A DNA stretch of 64,000 bases. It comes from Desulfobacteraceae bacterium Eth-SRB2 (GTDB lineage: Bacteria; Desulfobacterota; Desulfobacteria; Desulfobacterales; UBA11574). The position numbers and the translations under genes were made by a program. The notes below the pieces were generated by a model. That model was not told where the DNA came from. It was given only the letters and a program-made list of their open reading frames with translations, and made no database searches. This document shows, piece after piece, positions 61,113 through 64,000 of this stretch. Every line of letters starts with the position of its first letter. The first letter of the stretch is position 1. The stretch spans positions 1-64,000 of the forward strand of contig RPGQ01000021.1 in NCBI GenBank assembly GCA_004193595.1. Direction: 5' to 3'.

Positions 61113-62804
61113 TTGAGCGATAAGACGAACAAGCCGCATCAAACCGGACGGGCCGATGCCCTTCTGGCTTCGGCGCGTGAATGGATCGACAAGGGGCAGT
61201 GGGACGAAGCATCCCGCATCCTGCTGGCCGCCCTGGAGGCCAACCCGGGGCATGCGGATATTCTGCGAAACCTCGCCCGTGTCCAGCTTCACCGCCATGA
61301 GTACCTTCCCGCCTTACGGACCTTTGATCGTCTCATTGGATCCGGCCAGGCCGACGCTGCAGACTACACGGATACCGGAGATGCATTGACCGATGTCGGT
61401 GAATATGCCCAGGCCGTCGACACCTATCGTCGAAGTCTGAATTTGATGCCTGACGATCCCCGAAACCACCACAACCTTTCACGGGTTCTTTATCGGCTGG
61501 GCCAGACGGATTCGGCAGCCCGTCATTTGAAGCAATGCACGAGGCTGTGCGACCAAATCGATCCCTGGTTGAGCCTGGCCACGATTCTGCCCGGCTGCAG
61601 CCACGCCACCCAGCAAGACATCCTCTCGGCAAGGCGGCAGTTCGCCGATCGATTGACGCAGATTGAACCGGCCTCCAAAGCAATCCGGTCCAAACGACCG
61701 AAAGCTTCTGCGAAGTCAAAACTGCGGGTGGCATATCTGTCGGCCTTTTTCCATTGTGCCAACTACATGAAACCGGTGTGGGGATTGATCAATTCACACA
61801 ATCGGGATGCATTCGAGATTCATCTGTTCAGTGACAGCCCCAAGGGTAGTGACTGGCCCGGTTACCGCCGGCATCCAGACGATCAGGTCCATGAAGTCGA
61901 CACCTTGGACAATGCCGCCCTGGGAATCCTTATTGAAAGCCGAGGCATCGATATCCTTGTGGATTTGAACGCATACAGCGAACCCCGGCGGCTGGGGCTG
62001 TTCCTCGGACACCCCGCCCCGGTGACGCTGGCCTGGTTCAACATGTACGCGACCTCTGGACTGCCGGGCATTGACTATCTCGTGGGCGATCCATGGGTGG
62101 TTCGACCGGAAGAAGCGGGCTTTTTTTCGGAAACCCTTTTAACCCTTCCGGTCAGTTACCTGACCTTTGCCGTCTACCACGACGCCCCGGAGGTGGCGAC
62201 CCCACCCTGCACTCACACCGGTGAATTGACCTTTGGCAGCCTGGTGACCCAATATAAAATCACCCCGGCGGTTCTGGATGCCTGGGCCGAGATATTGAGA
62301 AGAACCCACAATACCCGCCTGTTTCTGGCAAACCGGACACTGAAGTCCAAATGGAACCGCCACTATCTGCTGGAGGAGTTTCAACGGCGCGGGGCGGACA
62401 TCGGGCGCATCACGTTGGACGGCCCCCGGGACCATTACGCGTACCTGCAGTACTACGATCAAATTGATATCGCCCTGGATGCATTCCCTTACAACGGAGG
62501 GACCACCACCATGGAGGCCCTGTGGCAGGGAGTGCCGGTATTGAGCCACGACGGGGACCGCTGGGCCTCGCGCACCACCTTCAGCCTGTTGGCGCAGAGT
62601 CCGGTAAGGGACTTTGTCGCTGTGAATTGTCGGGAAATGGTCGAGCGGGCCGTGGCAATGGCCGGGGACCCGGCCACTCCCGACCGCATAGGCAAACTGC
62701 GCCGGCATCTGCGAAAGCGCTTGGCGGACAGCCTGGTGTGCGACACGGGGGCCCTTTGCAGGCATATGGAGGCGCTGTACTTCAAAGTCTGCTCTAAACA
62801 ATGA
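61113..62804 (+). CDS. TPR/O-GlcNAc-transferase-like glycosyltransferase (GT41)
   Basis: 563 aa. Start TTG 61113 with AGAGGA about ten bases before. Residues about 15-150 are TPR repeats (GQWDEASRILLAALEANPGH, YAQAVDTYRRSLNLMPDD). From about 205 the OGT/SPINDLY fold begins: KLRVAYLSAFFHCANYMKPV, ILVDLNAYSEPRRLGLFLGH, VTLAWFNMYATSGLPGIDYL, and the UDP-sugar site FPYNGGTTTMEALWQGVPVL near 455-475. The usual catalytic His region reads FFHCAN in place of SxDFxxH, so specificity is open. Such enzymes glycosylate proteins or act on cytosolic targets. GC content is higher than in neighbouring remnants, and it sits directly against a truncated gene, suggesting recent arrival. Confidence 0.85.
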   Translation: MSDKTNKPHQTGRADALLASAREWIDKGQWDEASRILLAALEANPGHADILRNLARVQLHRHEYLPALRTFDRLIGSGQADAADYTDTGDALTDVGEYAQAVDTYRRSLNLMPDDPRNHHNLSRVLYRLGQTDSAARHLKQCTRLCDQIDPWLSLATILPGCSHATQQDILSARRQFADRLTQIEPASKAIRSKRPKASAKSKLRVAYLSAFFHCANYMKPVWGLINSHNRDAFEIHLFSDSPKGSDWPGYRRHPDDQVHEVDTLDNAALGILIESRGIDILVDLNAYSEPRRLGLFLGHPAPVTLAWFNMYATSGLPGIDYLVGDPWVVRPEEAGFFSETLLTLPVSYLTFAVYHDAPEVATPPCTHTGELTFGSLVTQYKITPAVLDAWAEILRRTHNTRLFLANRTLKSKWNRHYLLEEFQRRGADIGRITLDGPRDHYAYLQYYDQIDIALDAFPYNGGTTTMEALWQGVPVLSHDGDRWASRTTFSLLAQSPVRDFVAVNCREMVERAVAMAGDPATPDRIGKLRRHLRKRLADSLVCDTGALCRHMEALYFKVCSKQ

Positions 62805-63437
62805 AAAAAGTCGCCACCGGCCAAACATCCAGTGGGGGCGCCAACCGGTAACAACAATCCATTTTCCCCGCTTGATGGCATCCTTCAGGGAGGCTGTCAT
62901 TGCCGGTCCGCTGGATGCGAGCAGTTTGAAATCAAGGTTATACGCTTCGATCATCTTTTCAGAGGTCTTCATAATGCCGGAACCGGCGTCGATTCCCACA
63001 ATGCGGCCCTTAAATTCTTTTTTATGGTCATTGAGTTCAGATATTTTCGTAATGGGGACGTAGTCCGGCACCACCCAACCACTGATGGTTCCCTCGTAAA
63101 CATGCCCCAAATCGACAATCTTTTCCTTGTACTTCTCGACATAGTCCTTGTGCAGTACCGGCAGCCAGGTTTCCATAAACGCATCCATGTCGCCCTGAGC
63201 AATCGACGTATAGGCCGGCCCGACATCCGCCGCCGTGATTTTCACATCGTACCCCATTTTTTCTTCCAGCAAGACCTTCGTCAAATGGGTATCGGCAACC
63301 CCCTCCGCCCAATTGACATACACGAGGTTGGCCTCTTTGTCCGCAGCAAAGGACGGAGCGACAATACCTGTGATGAATATCGCTAATACGAATATGAAGA
63401 AGTATGTTATTTTTTTTGAAAATAGTTTTTGTCGCAT
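62805..63437 (-). pseudogene. Glycine betaine ABC-transporter substrate-binding protein, 3'-truncated
   Basis: ATG 63437 with AGGAGTCGAGG before it. Signal peptide to about 31 (ending PSFA), then LVYVNWAEGVADTHLTKVLL, GDMDAFMETWLPVLHKDY and GWVVPDYVPITKISELNDHK, the OpuAC/ProX fold. The true sequence ends around TGWRPHWMFGRW, about 210 residues in, where about 70 more are expected (the aromatic betaine-box Trp residues near the end are partly kept). Past this the frame reads antisense through the glycosyltransferase gene to 62139, which is not protein-coding by descent. No permease or ATPase partner is present. Confidence 0.85.
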
Positions 63438-63503
63438 CCTCGACTCCTTTCTTTCATGATACATTAACATCTTTCATTTCGGGTTATCGACATGAAGCGC
63501 TTT

Positions 63504-64000
63504 TTGCCAGGGCCTGGGTAACACGGTCCAGGTAAATGGCAAGTACAAGGACTATTTTGAGACGTTCGAGCAGGTTTACGAAGACCGGTTTGAACGGCGG
63601 TATGGCTTTTATCGTCCTTATGTCCGGCAGGTGATTTACAGTTACCTGGACTGCGGAATCCTACATAACGGGTTTGCTCGCGTACGATGTGAGGATTGCG
63701 GTCATGAATATCTCTTGGCCTTTTCATGCAAACGTCGGCATTTTTGTCCGTCCTGTCACCCGCCTGCCTTGCCTGATTTTGAGGTGAAATGGATATAATC
63801 ATTCGGCAACAGCAAAGAGGGAAATTTTGTAACAGATTGGGGACGGCATTGTCGGGCAGGTCAGAAACGGGTGGTAGAATTCGGTGAGTGGCTGTGTCAG
63901 GAGGTAGTAAAGGCAGTGCCCCACCGGCCCGACACCCCGGTCGAAGCCTACATTTAGCAGCCAGCCCGTCGAGAGATCAACGGGAAAGCTTTACCTAAAA
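63504..64000 (+). mobile_element. IS91-type element, internally deleted and interrupted
   Basis: From about 63520 an IS91-type transposase N-terminus is readable: YFETFEQVYEDRFERRYGFY, VRQVIYSYLDCGILHNGFAR, then CEDCGHEYLLAFSCKRRHFC and PSCH (zinc-binding). A 102-bp insertion (63760-63861) with imperfect inverted ends brings a TAA; after it the frame resumes (QKRVVEFGEWLCQEVVKAVP) and jumps in frame to the last codons PDTPVEAYI and TAG (63955). The remaining bases match the 3' end at 60678-60740. The catalytic core is gone. The element continues beyond the window. Confidence 0.85.

Noticed and set aside
63464-63802. 112-codon minus-strand ORF
   Set aside because: Antisense to the IS91-type transposase fragment, whose zinc-domain sequence on the plus strand is recognisable.

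Overview
The window looks like a chromosomal segment of a Gram-negative, flagellum-independent surface-associated bacterium, most likely a Desulfobacterota/deltaproteobacterial relative. This is inferred from gene content: an MSHA-type pilus locus with GspG-like pilins, eukaryotic-like Ser/Thr kinases of the HRDxxPQN type, CsgG-domain lipoproteins, MBOAT/AlgJ-like acylation genes and many small palindromic intergenic repeats. No rRNA or complete tRNA gene is visible, so the assignment is tentative.

Layout. 0.6-7 kb: cyclopropane fatty acid synthase, an EI24/CysZ-like membrane protein, a ParA ATPase carrying a C-terminal glycogen-binding (CBM48) domain followed by three ATGA-coupled small genes, and a voltage-gated K+ channel with a zinc ribbon. 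7-14 kb: a trypsin-like periplasmic protease, a cysteine-less redoxin/TPR/CsgG fusion, a small CsgG-like lipoprotein, an outer-membrane barrel protein and a CsgG protein with seven thrombospondin-3-like calcium repeats. 14-19 kb: an MBOAT O-acyltransferase next to a fusion of an apparently dead AlgJ/AlgX-like domain and an intact SASA-type esterase. 19.5-24 kb, minus strand: a TPR/LysM lipoprotein, a LysM/polysaccharide deacetylase and a second redoxin/TPR/CsgG paralogue. 24-31 kb: a Ser/Thr phosphorylation module (two kinases, a PP2C phosphatase, a sensor-only protein, a double-FHA protein) and a small zinc-ribbon membrane protein.

32-55 kb is the core: a long plus-strand MSHA-like type IV pilus/secretion locus. 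It has seven prepilin-like genes (four very large ones with a duplicated GspG-like module, three shorter MSHA-like ones), an embedded ABC transporter plus TPR protein recalling Myxococcus PilGHI, an MshM-like AAA ATPase, a PilM-PilN fusion, PilO-, PilP- and secretin-like proteins, an MshN-like TPR protein, an MshE/PilB ATPase and an MshG/PilC platform protein. No prepilin peptidase or retraction ATPase is present. A third sensor kinase, paralogous to the one at 27 kb, follows on the minus strand.

57-64 kb is a decayed accessory region: two broken vapC genes, a ParE-like toxin with a damaged antitoxin, fragments of a REP-type Y1 transposase and of IS91-type transposases, a MITE with target-site duplication, an OGT-like glycosyltransferase, and a truncated glycine-betaine-binding protein gene abutting it. 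Several families of dispersed palindromes run through the whole window.
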